Shown piece by piece: positions 33,413 through 45,504 of a stretch of DNA of 64,000 bases. The stretch comes from Armigeres subalbatus. Its lineage: Eukaryota > Arthropoda > Insecta > Diptera > Culicidae. The translations under genes were made by a program, and so were the position numbers. The stretch covers positions 393,128,632 through 393,192,631 of the forward strand of contig NC_085141.1 in the NCBI RefSeq assembly GCF_024139115.2, in the 5' to 3' direction. Each line of letters begins with the position of its first letter. Position 1 is the stretch's first letter. The notes under the pieces are model-generated. The model did not search any database. It was not told the DNA's origin and was given only the letters and a program-made list of their open reading frames with translations.

Positions 33413-33887
33413 TTCTCGCAGATATGGAACGAATCAAATATGAGACTGTCAGGCGTGTAGCAGCAGCTTAGCTTCCGTAACATACATGCAGAAATAAAAT
33501 TCGCTCTATATGAAACTGTAGTTCATCCGGTAGCCATTTTCTGACATGAAGCACGGAAATTATGAGAAACTTTTGAGGTTTTCAAGCTAAATGTGATGTG
33601 TACCACAAAAACTATGAAACAGTGTATCAAAATGAAAATATTATGAATCCTATAAAATAGGGTAGACTGTTGGAAAGAAAATGCAAATACAACATTAAGC
33701 AAAGAAGTGGATGAAGGCTGGAAATGGATGATAATTAGTGGAAAAAAATAGTGATTCATGAAAAAAAAATACACAAAAAATACTTGTAAAGCGCTTAAAA
33801 TACCTACAAAAATAAATTATTTTTCAATATTTTTGATACATTTAAAAATTACATTTTTTCAAAAATTTCCGTGGAAATATTTTGAAA
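33413..33887. other. Spacer between SINE and minisatellite
   Basis: AT-rich. No gene or known repeat is seen. Confidence 0.4.
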
Positions 33888-34780
33888 CACTCCGTGGTTC
33901 ATTTCTAATGACCTTGCCTAACTCTGCCTTGGAGTCTATCAGATATTCTCAGGAAATTGTTCGAAGTTTTTTTTTAGAATTTTCTCCGGAAGTTCCAAAG
34001 GAATTTTTCTCAGGAAACCCTCCGGAAGTTCCTCCAAAAATTCTTCCGGAGGAATTCAGGAACTTCTCCGGATTTTCCTTCAGGAATTCTTTCGGAAGTA
34101 ACTTCCTTTTTTTCAGGAAGTTTCTTCAGGAATTCCTCCGGAAGCTCCTCCAGAAATTCCTCTGGAAGTTCTTCCACGAATTCCTCCGGAAGTCCCTTCG
34201 GGAATTCCTCCGGAAGTTCTTCCAGGAATTTCTCCAGAAGTTCCTCCAGGAATTCCTCTGGAAGTTCCTCCAGATATTCTTCCGGAAGTTCCTCCAGGAA
34301 TTTCTCCGGAAGCTTGAAACACCCCGTGGTTCATTTCTAATAACCTTGCCTGACTCTGCTTTGGGGTCTATTAGATATTCTCAGGAATTTGTTCGAAGTT
34401 TTTTTTTAGAATTTTCTCCGGATTTTCCTTCAGGAATTCTTTCGGAAGTAACTTCCTTTTTTTCAGGAAGTTTCTTCAGGAATTCCTCCGGAAGCTCCTC
34501 CAGAAATTCCTCTGGAAGTTCTTCCACGAATTCCTCCGGAAGTCCCTTCGGGAATTCCTCCGGAAGTTCATCCAGGAATTTCTCCAGAAGTTCCTCCAGG
34601 AATTCCTCTGGAAGTTCCTCCAGATATTCTTCCGGAAATTCCTCCAGGAATTTCTCCGGAAGCTTGAAACACCCCGTGGTTCATTTCTAATAACCTTGCC
34701 TGACTCTGCTTTGGGGTCTGTTAGATATTCTCAGGAATTTGTTCGAAGTTTTTTTTTAGAATTTTCTCCGAAAGTTCCTC
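33888..34780. repeat. Higher-order repeat block: a ~350-base unit present two and a half times
   Basis: The non-satellite marker CCGTGGTTCATTTCTAAT, then TTGCCTGACTCTGC and GATATTCTCAGGAA, occurs near 33892, 34324 and 34674. The last two are 350 bases apart with almost identical DNA between them (34071-34420 and 34421-34770), including the same 24-base-unit variants. This is a recent tandem duplication of satellite plus unique marker. The 310-codon ORF over it is an artefact. Confidence 0.8.
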
Positions 34781-36195
34781 AGGAATTCTTCCGGATGTTC
34801 CTTCAGGAATTCCTCCGGATGTTCCTTCAGGAATTCCTCCGGAAGTTCCTCCAGTAATTCCTCCGGAAGTTCCTCCAGGAATTCCTCCGAAAGTTCCTCC
34901 GGAAGTTTCTCCGGAAGTTCCTCCGGAAGTTCCTCCGGAAGTTCCTCCAGGAATTCCTCCGGAAGTTCCTCCAGAAATTCCTCCGGAAGTTCCTCCAGAA
35001 ATTCCTCCGGAAGTTCCTCCAGAAATTCCTCCGGAAGTTCCTCCAGAAATTCCTCCGGAAGTTCCTCCAGGAATTCCTCCTGGAATTCCTCCAGGAATTC
35101 CTCCGGAAGTTCCTCCAGGAATTCCTCCGGAAGTTCCTCCAGGAATTCCTCCGGAAGTTCCTCCAGGAATTCCTCCGGAAGTTCCTCCAGGAATTCCTCC
35201 GGAAGTTCCTCCAGGAATTCCTCCGGAAGTTCCTCCAGGAATTCCTCCGAAGTTCCTCCAGGAATTCCTCCGAAGTTCCTCCAGGAATTCCTCCGGAAGT
35301 TCCTCCAGGAATTCCTCCGGAAGTTCCTCCAGGAATTCCTCCGAAGTTCCTCCAGGAATTCCTCCGGAAGTTCCTCCAGGAATTCCTCCGAAGTTCCTCC
35401 AGGAATTCCTCCGAAGTTCCTCCAGGAATTCCTCCGGAAGTTCCTCCAGGAATTCCTCCGGAAGTTCCTCCAGGAATTCCTCCAGAAGTTCCTCCAGGAA
35501 TTCCTCCGGAAGTTCCCTCAGGAATTCCTCCGAAAGTTCCTCCAGGAATTCCTCCGAAAGTTCCTCCAGGAATTCCTCCGAAAGTTCCTCCAGGAATTCC
35601 TCCGGAAGTTCCTCCAGGAATTCCTCCGGAAGTTCCTCCAGGAATTCCTCCTGAAGTTCCTCCAGGAATTCCTCCGGAAGTTCCTCCAGGAATTCCTCTG
35701 AAAGTTCCTCCAGGAATTCCTCCAAATGTTCCTCCAGGAATTCCTCCGGAATTTCCTCCAGGAATTCCTCCGGAATTTCCTCCAGGAATTCCTCCGGAAG
35801 TTCCTCCCAATTCCTCCGAAGTTCCTCCAGGAATTCCTCCGAAGTTCCTCCAGGAATTCCTCCGGAAGTTCCTCCAGGAATTCCTCCGGAAGTTCCTCCA
35901 GGAATTCCTCCGGAAGTTCCTCCAGGAATTCCTCCGAAGTTCCTCCAGGAATTCCTCCGAAGTTCCTCCAGGAATTCCTCCGGAAGTTCCTCCAGGAATT
36001 CCTCCGGAAGTTCCTCCAGGAATTCCTCCGGAAGTTCCTCCAGGAATTCCTCCGGAAGTTCCTCCAGGAATTCCTCCGGAAGTTCCTCCAGGAATTCCTC
36101 CGGGAGTTCCTCCAGGAATTCTTCCGGAAGTTCCTCCAAGAATTCCTCCGAAAGTTCCTCCAGGAATTCCTCCGGAAGTTCCTCCGGAAGTTCCT
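34780..36195. repeat. 24-base minisatellite array B, highly homogeneous
   Basis: About 59 copies of GGAAGTTCCTCC + AGGAATTCCTCC are present. Several units between 35240 and 35460 and around 35810-35970 are 23 bases long (GAAGTTCCTCC halves), which shifts the apparent frame. The minus strand has a 492-codon ORF (34721-36199) reading EELPEEFL, then GGIPGGTS, then RRNSWRNF as the frame changes; this shows that no protein is being conserved. It is the same family as array A but much less diverged. Confidence 0.95.
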
Positions 36196-36572
36196 TCACG
36201 ATTTCCGCTGGAAGAAAACCCCAGAAAGTCCTTTAGAATTTTTTTTTAATTGTGTGGGAAACACGTCTTACTGACGTCTCCTCGTCCTGGAGAAAGAGAA
36301 ACAAAAAAAAGGAATTTTGTCAAAAGAAGATCATAAGGAATTTCTTGGAAAAAAATATTTTTGAAAAGACAAGAGTTTCAAATATAATAATTAATTCCCA
36401 CTCTGGGTGCTACCCGTAATATAGACAATTATCTTTAATCGAGTGGGGATCTCTTTCCTCGCTTATGTGGCTGGGATGGAATCTGACGACCATACTGGTA
36501 TGATCACACAATCCTACTTCATTGAGCGCAATTGCTGATGAAGCTGTGTATGTGGACATAACTAAATACTCA
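36196..36572. other. Spacer, no gene seen
   Basis: AT-rich. It ends in the target duplication of the hAT-type element. Confidence 0.4.
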
Positions 36573-37494
36573 TCCTACACCATCGGTTCTCAACCTGGAG
36601 TACATGTACCCCTGGGGGTACCTTCTCTGGCCCTAGGGGTTACCTCCGACAAAAATGCGTAATTGCGGAAGTATTACAATTCCAATCAATTTTTATTTCA
36701 AAAATTTATATTGTACATAATATGCAATGCGATCAATAAATCCTAATTGAATTCTGCCTTCCACAACCAGCACAATGTATAAAGAGCTGCGGAACAAAAG
36801 ATCGAACGAGCAAAACGTCGAATTAACAAAATGAATTTTTTTTCACTAATGCTAAACTAACGCTTTCACTAGTGCATGTCTTTCTGCTCCATTTCTATTG
36901 AGAAGAAATGAAGTAGTCTTTTTTCAATTATATTTTTCTCAAGCTTAATGTAAGACCTCTTTAGGTTAAGGTACCGCTTTTTATACCCTTCGTGAAATGG
37001 CTTATACCAACTCTCAAAGGTGCGCCCCTAAATCAGTTTCGGCTCAACAATAAGTGGGATAATACTGATTTTGGCCATGCATCGGTACTGAAGTTCAAAC
37101 ATATTTTTGCTTCTTCTTATGAGATCCGAATTCGTTTTTGTACAGAGATCTAATTTCATTGCGTTTGAGCATTTCTGAATCTCACCTTTACACAGAACTC
37201 TAATCAGTCAGAGGGTTCAGCAGATCCACCAAATTCGTATCCGCTTCTTTCCTAATTAATTAGCGCTCTGGAGCTTGAAGATTCATGTCGTCAGCTTCGA
37301 AACCAGCCTAAGATTGAGTTACGTTTTTATAATTTACTTCATTGACTCCATCCAGAGAGGAAAAGATGGGTCATATAAAAGCAAATTATTGTCGCTCCAC
37401 ACTCTTCCGACCATCACTCATAAGTATTAACAAGAATAGTAAGAACTAGAGCATAGTGTGGTAAATCTTACTCCGTGCTGCTCCGAAAAAGTGT

Positions 37495-37620
37495 CTACCC
37501 AGCATTACAGGCTCCGTTAACTGCCTGGATAATTGTTTCACCCCCAGGCCAATCATTCCCTCGGCACGGGTCGCCTGATACCTTGGGATTCGGGGTTAGG
37601 GACGTCAAATTGTCAGCTTC
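37495..37620 (-). mobile_element. R1-clade 5' UTR fragment inside the hAT-type element
   Basis: It matches the leader of the minus-strand R1-clade copy at 51330-51450 (AGGCTCCGTTAA, TTTCACCCCC, CCTCGGCACGGGTCGC, CTTGGGATTNGGGGTTAGGG). Only about 125 bases are recognisable. Confidence 0.65.
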
Positions 37621-37734
37621 AGTGTTGTACCGAGCCTGGCGATATGACCGGATTTACACCGTTACGCACTACTTCAGAGTATCCATATCCCAGCGCAACG
37701 GGGGATGCAAGAAGATTAGAAGCATCCTTCTACG

Positions 37735-39000
37735 CATCTCGGAAGCCTTCTTCCAAGCAGCTTGAAGGCCTTCTTACAAAAGGCTCGGAAGCCTCCTGGG
37801 CACTTCAGAAGCTTCCTTTCAAGTGATTAGGTTGCCTTCCAAGAGGCTCGGAAGGCTCCTTTCAAGAGGCTCGGAAGCCTCATTTCAAGAGGCTCAAAAG
37901 CATCATTTTAAGAATCTCAAAAGCCTTCTTCTAAGAGGCTCGGAAGCGTCCTTACAAGAGGCTCGGAAACCTCCTTTCAAGGGGCTCGGAAGCCTATTTT
38001 CAAGAGGCTAGGAAGCCTCCTTTCAAGAGGCTCAAAAATCCCTTTCAAGAGATTCAAAAGCATTCTTTTAAGAGACTCAAATACCTCCCTCTAAGAGGCT
38101 CTAAAGTGTCCTTTCAAGAGGCTCGGAAGCCTACTTTCAAGAGGCTCAGAATCCTCCTTTCAAGAGACTCGGAAGCTTCCTTTCAATATCCTTTCAAGAG
38201 TCTCAGAAGCCTCCTTTTAAGAGGCTCAGAAGTCTGCTATCAAGAAGCTCAAAAGCCTCCTTTCAACATACTTTTAAGAGGCTGGGAAGCCTTCTTCCAA
38301 AAGGCTCGAAAGCCTTCTTACAAAAGGCTCGGAAGCCTTCTTTCAAAAGGCTCGGAAGCCTTCTTTCAAGAGGCTCGGAAGCCTCTTTTCAAGAGGGTCG
38401 GAAGCCTCTTTTCAAGAGGCTCGGAAGCCATTTTTCAAGAAGTTTGGAAGTCTCCTTTCAAGATCCTTTCAAGAGGTTCAAAAACCTCCTTCCAGGCTCA
38501 GATGCCTGCTTTCAATAGGCTCAAAAGCCTCCTTCCAAGAGGCTCGGAAGGCTCCTTTCAAGAGGGTAGAAAGCCACATTTCAAGAGACTTAAAAGCATC
38601 CTTTCAAGAGGCTCAAAAGCCTCCTTCTAAGAGGCTCGGAAGCGTCCTTTCAAAAGGCTCAGAAGCCTCCTCCTTTCAAGAGGCTCGGAAGGCTCCTTTC
38701 GAGAGGCTCGGAAGCCTTCTTTCAATAGGCTCGGATGCCCCTATTCAAGAGGCTCAGAATCCTTCTCTTAAGAGGCTCAGAAGTCTACTTTCAAGTGGTT
38801 CGCTAGCCTTCCAAAAGGCTTCTTTCAAGAGGCTTGGAAGCGTCGTTATAAGCTGCAATGGAAGCCTCCTTTTTAGTGGCTCAAAAACCGCCTTCAAGAT
38901 GCTCGGAAGCCTCTCTACAACAGGCTCAGAAGCCTCTAATGAAGAGAGCTTTCCTTCAAAGGGCTCGGTATTATTCTTTCAAAAGGATTGGAAATCTAAT
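37735..39000. repeat. 24-base minisatellite array C (GAGGCTCGGAAGCCTCCTTT family)
   Basis: Around 50 diverged copies of CTCGGAAGCCTC + CTTTCAAGAGG(G) are present inside the hAT-type element. GAGGCTCGGAAGCCTC is itself near-palindromic. Plus-strand ORFs (37823-38011, 38106-38630) read SFQEARKPPFKRLGSLLSRG and are repeat artefacts. Confidence 0.9.
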
Positions 39001-39081
39001 TTCGAAAGGGGGTACCTCAATTAATACAAAAGTTCCAAGGGGTACCTCTCAAGAAAAAGGTTGAGAACCGCTGTCCTACAC

Positions 39082-41640
39082 GGTTGGTATTCCACAAAAC
39101 AATACGTGTGAAAGAGTCTGTTTTAAAAATAGATTGCGAGCGTTCGGTTCTGTGCTTGGTGTTGGAAAGCACATGTCTAGCTTACTGGTTTTGGGGTATC
39201 TATCCCCACCGAAGGAAGTGGTTACCCTCGAATACACTTTTCGAATTGAATCTTTCACATGTTCTAATACAACCCAATTGATTGCAGTTTTGGATTTTAC
39301 AGCCCAAGAAAAAGGAATATTAAACCGGAAATTGAATGCTATGGCCGCAACGTATTCGTATTCAATTGTATTTGAATGGATATTAATAGTAGTTTGCGTG
39401 TATGTTTATTGTTCATTTATCTCGGAAAGTGCATAAGTGTCCGACGTGTGAATTTTTACGGTATAGTGAACAGCAAGAGATCTAGACATTTTTTAAAATA
39501 TATTTTTTTAATTTATAGAAAACGAAGTTACAATTAAAATCAAAACTTCATAGTTATCCAAAATTTTAAAAATAAAGAACAAACTGGAATAAAGTTCTGC
39601 CAAAGACCTCAAAAACACGCCAGCCTATTTTTACTTTTTGGTGGTACATATTCTTATTTGGTACGATGGTCCACACCGATGAGACAAGATCTTAATGTAG
39701 GACCAATAAGCCGAATAACACATTATTATGAACTCCGTTGAAAAAGACACTTTCTTTTAATATTCTTCCAAACAAGACAATCGCAAAAAAAAACCTAAGC
39801 AGTCCCAGCAACAATATCATCCCACCCCACCAAACAGCGTTTATTTTCAATTTCCCATGATCAACTTTTGCCACCATAATGAGCCAGCACTTGTCTCAAG
39901 CGGATTCAATCCTGTGGAGCACACCGGAACGACAACGACCCGCACCATGTCGTTGTTGTTCCGCATCATCCGCGAAATGTCGTTCACTTAATGCACACCC
40001 CTGTGTCCCCTCGCTGAAAACTCTGGCAACCATTCACACCAACGTCAGTCGTTGTCACCCTGAGCCCCCCCTTGGAGCTCCTCTCATTTGGTGTGCGGTG
40101 CGGGATATGGCCCGTGCAAAGCGCGTTTAATATTACATCAAATCCCACTCAACATCAAGCAAGCGAGAATAGGTTCGGGTAAAAATCTTCCCGCGTGCAT
40201 CCAACCTCGCTTCATTATCGTTCGCTTGAGCCCAACAGAAACCCCCGCAGGCTGTTGTTGCTTCTAGGGCACCGACCACCTTCGCAGTTCTCAAAGCCAC
40301 TACCGTCCCGCGTCATTCGCCCGCAAAAGCACACACTTTAGTGGAGCCCGTGGTGCTCCTGGGGAAAGTCAATAACTCACGTCGCCTCTTTATGGGAAGG
40401 GTGGTTGTCGGCGTGTGACGATATCCGAATAAAATGAAGACAAGTTTCACTGGAAGGAAGGGGGGTCATCTGTGTGTGATGTAGTTCATGAATCATCCCC
40501 TTCCTGCATAATATTCGCTCGAAGGGTGCCTCGCCCTTGCCATGTTGGAAGCAGAAACCGGTGCCGGTCGTACCTTAATGATGCTTGGCATAGGGATTCT
40601 AAAGTGACCGCCAGAATAGACGCAACACGGCAATCTAGCGCATAGCAATAACAGAGCATATCAATGAACTGTCAAATAGCAACAACGTCGTCTCACGTAT
40701 CGTACTGTTCAGTGGCGTTTACTGTGGAGACCCCCCAAGGCAGTTTGAATGCACAGCTAAGGCTGTATAATACCTGCTAGTGTGGTGTTTCCAGCACCTG
40801 TGATGTAGATAAGAACGAAGCCAACAGGCGGTGGATGCGGTTGTGTCGTGAAGATGGTCTTATTATTTACTTATTATAATCTAATGTACAAATAATTAAT
40901 TTCCATTTATCTAGTGAAAAAGTGAAATTTGAATGTAAATAAGATGCTAGAAAGGACAGCTTTTAGACAGACAACGGGTCTATGGGAATCGAAGAGTTTA
41001 GCAATGCATTGGTGCTACTGTAGCTCGTCTCATTTGGCACATAAAAACACGAAAAAAAAAACAAATTTGTGTAAAATGTATAAAATCTTGGCTTACCAAT
41101 TCTTCAAGGTTTTGATATAAGAAATTTAAGTTTTTCATACACATAGTATATACAAATAATACAAAACTGTAAGGTTTCTATACAATGAGATAGTTGTAGA
41201 AAACAAGAGAAAAAATTACGAGGCATGCCCAGAGGGGTCGTGTTTTACGGGGACGGATTATATCAATTTTATAGTACATTAACTTAACTTCCATATCTTT
41301 TAAAATATCATTTCTCCATTTTTTGGTGGATTTTTTTCGAGGGATCAACTCAATGTTTTGGTAAATCCAAAGCCAGAAATAGCCAAATTCAAACCGACCA
41401 AAAAGCAACCCCAGTATTCCTGTATTTGTTATAAGTTATTTGGATCTATTTCTGTAATTTCGCAAGTTCTAGTAAATCACAGAGCAGTAACTACGAATTG
41501 CACGGCCATGAATCTCATGCCAACACTTGTGAATTTCCCTTAATTCAATATGGTTTTGGATTGATCTATAATGAAACAAGAACTTTTCGAAACGAGTTTC
41601 AAAAATAGATTCTTTCACATTTAATAAAAATATACATGTA
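39082..41640. other. Intergenic, no supported gene
   Basis: Short ORFs only. The 39880-40620 part is more GC-rich and without any repeat family of this window, so it may be single-copy, perhaps regulatory or exonic for a gene lying outside. Nothing specific could be read. Confidence 0.35.
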
Positions 41641-41660
41641 CAAATTCAACAGAGCTATTA

Positions 41661-41666
41661 TTTATT
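41661..41666 (-). terminator. Poly(A) signal AATAAA of the protease gene
   Basis: AATAAA on the minus strand lies 32 bases after the TAA stop at 41698-41700, giving a short 3' UTR. Confidence 0.7.
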
Positions 41667-41697
41667 ATCGGAATAGTGGACGAAATTAGGAAATAAT

Positions 41698-42524
41698 TTA
41701 GCTGGCATTGTTCAGAATCCAGGTACGGTGCGACGATACACGAGCAAATACATCCGGAGACCCCAGCCCACAAGGAATACCCCACGAAACAATACCCTGT
41801 TGGGTGCCGTGCACCAACGGACCACCGGAGTCTCCCATGCACATACCCTGGCCGGATGGGCTCAAAGTACAGATGGTGTTATCAAAAACGCTGGCGCGGT
41901 TGGCAACCGAGTGACGGTTTCGGCAGTCCGCCAAAGTAATGATGTTGGTTCTCAACCACTGCAGGTTGTTTGGGACTCCGGCGTTAGCTCCCAGGCGACC
42001 CCATCCGGAAGCCAGAGCTCCAGTAGCCGTGTTAACGAAGGTCGCACTCAAACCGATTGGTTGCGCCAGATTGTTGAAAGTGATGACCGAAGCAGTCTGA
42101 ACCACGGAAACGTCGTTGGCCAGGGTATTGGCATTGTACGATCCATGATTCACAATGCGGGATGAAGCGTGGGAGATACCACCGCTGTTCAACAAGTGAG
42201 TTCCAACGACGACACGGGTGTTAGCCAGAGTACGCCCAACGGTGCAATGAGCGGCCGACAGCACCCACCGGTTGTTGATAATTGAAGCTCCGCAGAAATG
42301 GGCATTTGCTGACGAGCGAAGCGAAACCTGGTACGGGAATTGTCCCGAAGCAGCGTTCTGTCCTCCGACAATACGGCCTTCCCATTCAAGGAACTCGGGA
42401 GAAAGAGCTGTAACAAAAAAGTTATTAAAAGAAGAGTACCTTACTAATTGTTGTAACAAAATTTACTGCGCCCGAAGACGGCGGCTGAGCCCAGAAGCAC
42501 AAATAGCAAACTCAACCGTATCAT
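41698..42524 (-). CDS. Chymotrypsin-like secreted serine protease (S1A), two exons
   Basis: Exon 1 is 42467-42524, exon 2 is 41698-42407, with a 59-base GT-AG intron 42408-42466; 255 residues in total. The ATG at 42524 gives a clean signal peptide (MIRLSLLFVLLGSAAVFG), a short propeptide and an activation site at Arg31-Ile32 (GRIVGG) cut by trypsin. The catalytic triad is His73 (LSAAHC), Asp118 (NDVSVV) and Ser213 (GDSGGP). Cys58-74, 181-199 and 209-232 give the usual three disulfides. The S1-pocket residue (chymotrypsin position 189) is Gly207, not the Asp of trypsins, and Met precedes GDSGGP as in chymotrypsins. This suggests cleavage after large hydrophobic residues or an altered specificity. 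The length is typical. The gene is likely expressed in and secreted from gut or another epithelium; that is inference. It is the only intact host gene seen. A 5' ORF extension ahead of exon 2 is intronic. Confidence 0.93.
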
Positions 42525-42570
42525 GTTGCTGCAGTATCTATTGAATGTTGAAGCGTTCGGTGCATTTTTC

Positions 42571-42580
42571 TTATATACCT
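42571..42580 (-). promoter_or_regulatory. TATA box of the protease gene
   Basis: AGGTATATAA on the minus strand lies about 47 bases upstream of the ATG at 42524. The start site would be near 42545 (in TTCAACATTCAATA), with a 5' UTR of ~20 bases, usual for insect digestive proteases. Confidence 0.7.
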
Positions 42581-42599
42581 GCTTCGATGTCCAGCAATT

Positions 42600-45420
42600 G
42601 CTTTATCAAGATAACATTGTGTATCGAATGAGTATGATAAGCTGCCTTATCTGCAGTTAAGCTAAATGACCCGTATTTAGCGTTTAATAAAATTGAGCTT
42701 ATGGGGATTTATGTGTCATGCAAAAGATGATATGTTTCAATATACTTCGTTAGACAGTTTCCCTTCTCGATTGGATGGAAATTTTTCAATAACAACAATA
42801 CATGACCTTGATAAGCTTAAATATAGACTTTTGTGATATACAAGCTAAAAATGTTTATTCAGCAATTTGAGACTTTCTGACACCTACGCGAATTGCTTTC
42901 GATTATTACGGCGAAAAACCCAAACCCCGCTATGAAATACATATTGTGTTTGCTGCCTCTGTCTCTGTCCTTGTTGTTTGCATGTTTTGGTACATTGAGA
43001 TCATAATCGAAGTATGGTAAATAAGAGTACAAAAACAGTGATTTTTTCACGTAACTGACATTTGTATTCCTCCACCACAGATTGTTTCGTAGCCAACATT
43101 GGAAATTCCGCACTGACAGCCACAAGGTAACCACGGGAAGAAAAGAGATAGGTACGGTGCACACAATTAAGTTCCATAAACGAAAAGCAGAAGGAAAGAG
43201 ACTGCATCAACACTACGAAAACACAACCAAAACAACAGACCCCCGGATTTTCCATACCTACTTATTTTACTTAGGGGTAACGGCTCAAACCTTGGCCCAT
43301 TATGCTACAGTTGAGCACATTTTTCGTTATAAATCTTCATATATTGCATTTCCAACCAGAATTATTCCACCAGCCGGCTTGCTTACATTTGGTGTTGACG
43401 CTAAATAGCAAAAAACGGCGATGAATGTCCGCAATATCTCATTAAAACCAGCGAAAGTCTCGAGAGAAATTGACAAAATATCGGCATCCTTGTCCCTATC
43501 AGGTGGATCATTTTTCAGCCCACTTGGGACGAGTGATTGTTGATTTCGAACATACGAAAGATAAAGATGGGTTGCTGTTTGTAGTACCAGTCATTTTGCT
43601 TGCGTTGAATAAAGGCAGCATGAAAACAAATAGAGAAAATCAAATCATCTGATTGAGCGTGAATTCTAATTGGTTGCATGTAAAATACCACCACACGGAT
43701 TGTGAGAGTGCGTTTTTGATTCCCCCAATAGCACGCTTACCAAGGACATGCTAACGAAAATACTATTATATGAATCATTTATTTCCCAAATATTTACCAT
43801 ATTTGCAAGTGAAGAATGAAAGAAAAATGAAAACTGTATTAAAAATTGCAATTGCAAAAAGGCTACATGTTCTAGCCCTCATGTTATGCCTTCAAACAAA
43901 TTACATACGTTAATTATTGGCTGCCGCAGAATTTTGAGATTTACTGCTAGTTGAAACCATGGCAGTTGTGTTGCTCTCGCTCTCGCGATACTCTCAAAGA
44001 AACTTTTTTCCAAAACGTAAACAATACTTTAGTTGGGGATGATGCATAACGCACTACTGAAGAAAGCCAATTGTAAAACTTTTTCTATGCAATTCCTTGC
44101 TTTGTACTGTGCATAAACAGTTATAACTGAGCCAACTACCTGATATTATTACACAATTATTCATAAATACAATTATTGGATGCTTATTTTTAACTCTGTC
44201 TGCATTGAAGTTTCATGATTGGTACGTGCGTTTGACTCCACTCCTCTCTATATCGATCAGCTGTTGTGAATACTCTCAAATCTCTCACGTGTTTCAACTT
44301 CCCGAGTTAAAAGAATACTTTTTCGGTATCATTTACAGATCAAAATACTTTTTTCAAGCAATAGTAGATCTAAATTATGATGAAGGTATTTGTCAAGTAA
44401 TTTGACTTGAAATTATTGACATGAAATGACGTTGAAAGTTTATTTAATGAAATATACGATCCAATGTATCGTTCCATTATTAAATGAAAAAATGTTTGTA
44501 GGATTCACGCGAAAGAAGATACACTAATTGAATCATTTATTTGTGAAATTATGAAGAAAATGGTGTATCGAACCCAAAAGGTTGATGCTTGAATCGCTTT
44601 CGCTTGAATCGTGTTTGGAAGCCGTAAGGTAGGCAATTATTTTTGGTATGTTGTGCGAATGAAAGCGATTATATCGTGTTTCGAGACAAGCATCAACCCA
44701 TTCACAAACTACATGACGTTTTAGGTTGTGGGAGGGTACTTGCTGAGCGTTAAGGACTTTATAAATTTCAGAACTCTACAATACATTGAGCATTACTAGA
44801 GGCAGTATTGTCCAGACAAATTTTGGTTGATAATGTCGCTATACTAATAGAAATTGTGAAATAAAAATGATAGCTGACATAGTGTGATTGTTATCCATTC
44901 ATCTGATGTGCGAAAGCAGGTATGTTCATTCAGAAAACTCTTTTATTGGGCAAAAGAAAAACTCTAGCACAGCCAGCCTGCATAAGTCAACGAAACATGG
45001 CTGCTAAAAAACCGAGTCAAAGTGATTTTTCACGCAACATAATTGCTTTTAATAGTTTAAGAAGTGTATAAATCTAGAGTTATGAAGCAGATATATGTTT
45101 TATACACTTTTCTAAAGAAGCAGTGGTTAAAATCTCCCTACAAATCGACGTATTATCGCTGAAATATTGATTAATTTGCGTGATGAGCCAATGTTACATC
45201 CAGGCCCAACATTACCGCCGGTTACCCTATATCTGAAAATCCTACCCATTTTGAACTGCATCTTTTCAAGAAGGTTGTGCAAGGAGGCGTGTGCTTTGAC
45301 ATAAGGCAGTCGCTAGATTGTGGTAATTTGAAATTTTGTAAAGATTTTGTCTGGACGGTTTGGAATGGACGGTCTTAATTAATTAATCCAAAACCAATTC
45401 ACACGCCACGTAAGTATTCG
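42600..45420. other. Intergenic, no supported gene
   Basis: Upstream region of the protease gene and beyond. ORFs at 42859-43164, 43001-43255 (minus) and 43082-43408 (plus) overlap each other and show no motif. A loose inverted repeat (AAAGGTTGATGCTTGAATCG near 44578 with CAAGCATCAACC at 44687-44698) is seen. Confidence 0.4.
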
Positions 45421-45504
45421 AAGAAATGATTTTCCATTCAATATCCATCATTTTTACATCCAACTTTTTCTTGCGTATTTACAATCTTGAATACAAGCTC
45501 CATA

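Larger units (their letters stand above)
36581..39073. mobile_element. hAT-type non-autonomous element with exact 8-base target duplication
   Basis: The left end is CATCGGTTCTCAACCTGGAG. The right end, on the minus strand, is CAGCGGTTCTCAACCTTTTT. Both continue to GGTACCCC motifs. The 8-mer TCCTACAC lies at 36573-36580 and 39074-39081. CAGNGGTTCTCAACC-like termini and 8-base duplications are typical of hAT transposons of the Charlie/Buster kind. No transposase is encoded: the body holds unassigned DNA, a fragment of R1-clade 5' UTR and a 24-base minisatellite. Other ends of the family are at 49109 and 61747. Confidence 0.85.

Noticed and set aside
34721..36199. 492-codon minus-strand frame with Glu-Glu-Leu-Pro, Gly-Gly-Ile-Pro and Arg-Asn-Ser-Trp blocks
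   Set aside because: The blocks are the same DNA repeat read in three phases as 23-base units shift the frame. No start context, promoter or splice evidence was seen.
25255..39000. CRISPR-like regular repeats
   Set aside because: The repeats are contiguous with no unique spacers, in eukaryotic DNA.
39879..40130. 83-codon ORF in a GC-richer stretch
   Set aside because: There is no motif and overlapping frames are equally open; composition alone is not enough.
42859..43408. Overlapping ORFs on both strands upstream of the protease gene
   Set aside because: They contradict each other in frame and strand and show no homology signals.
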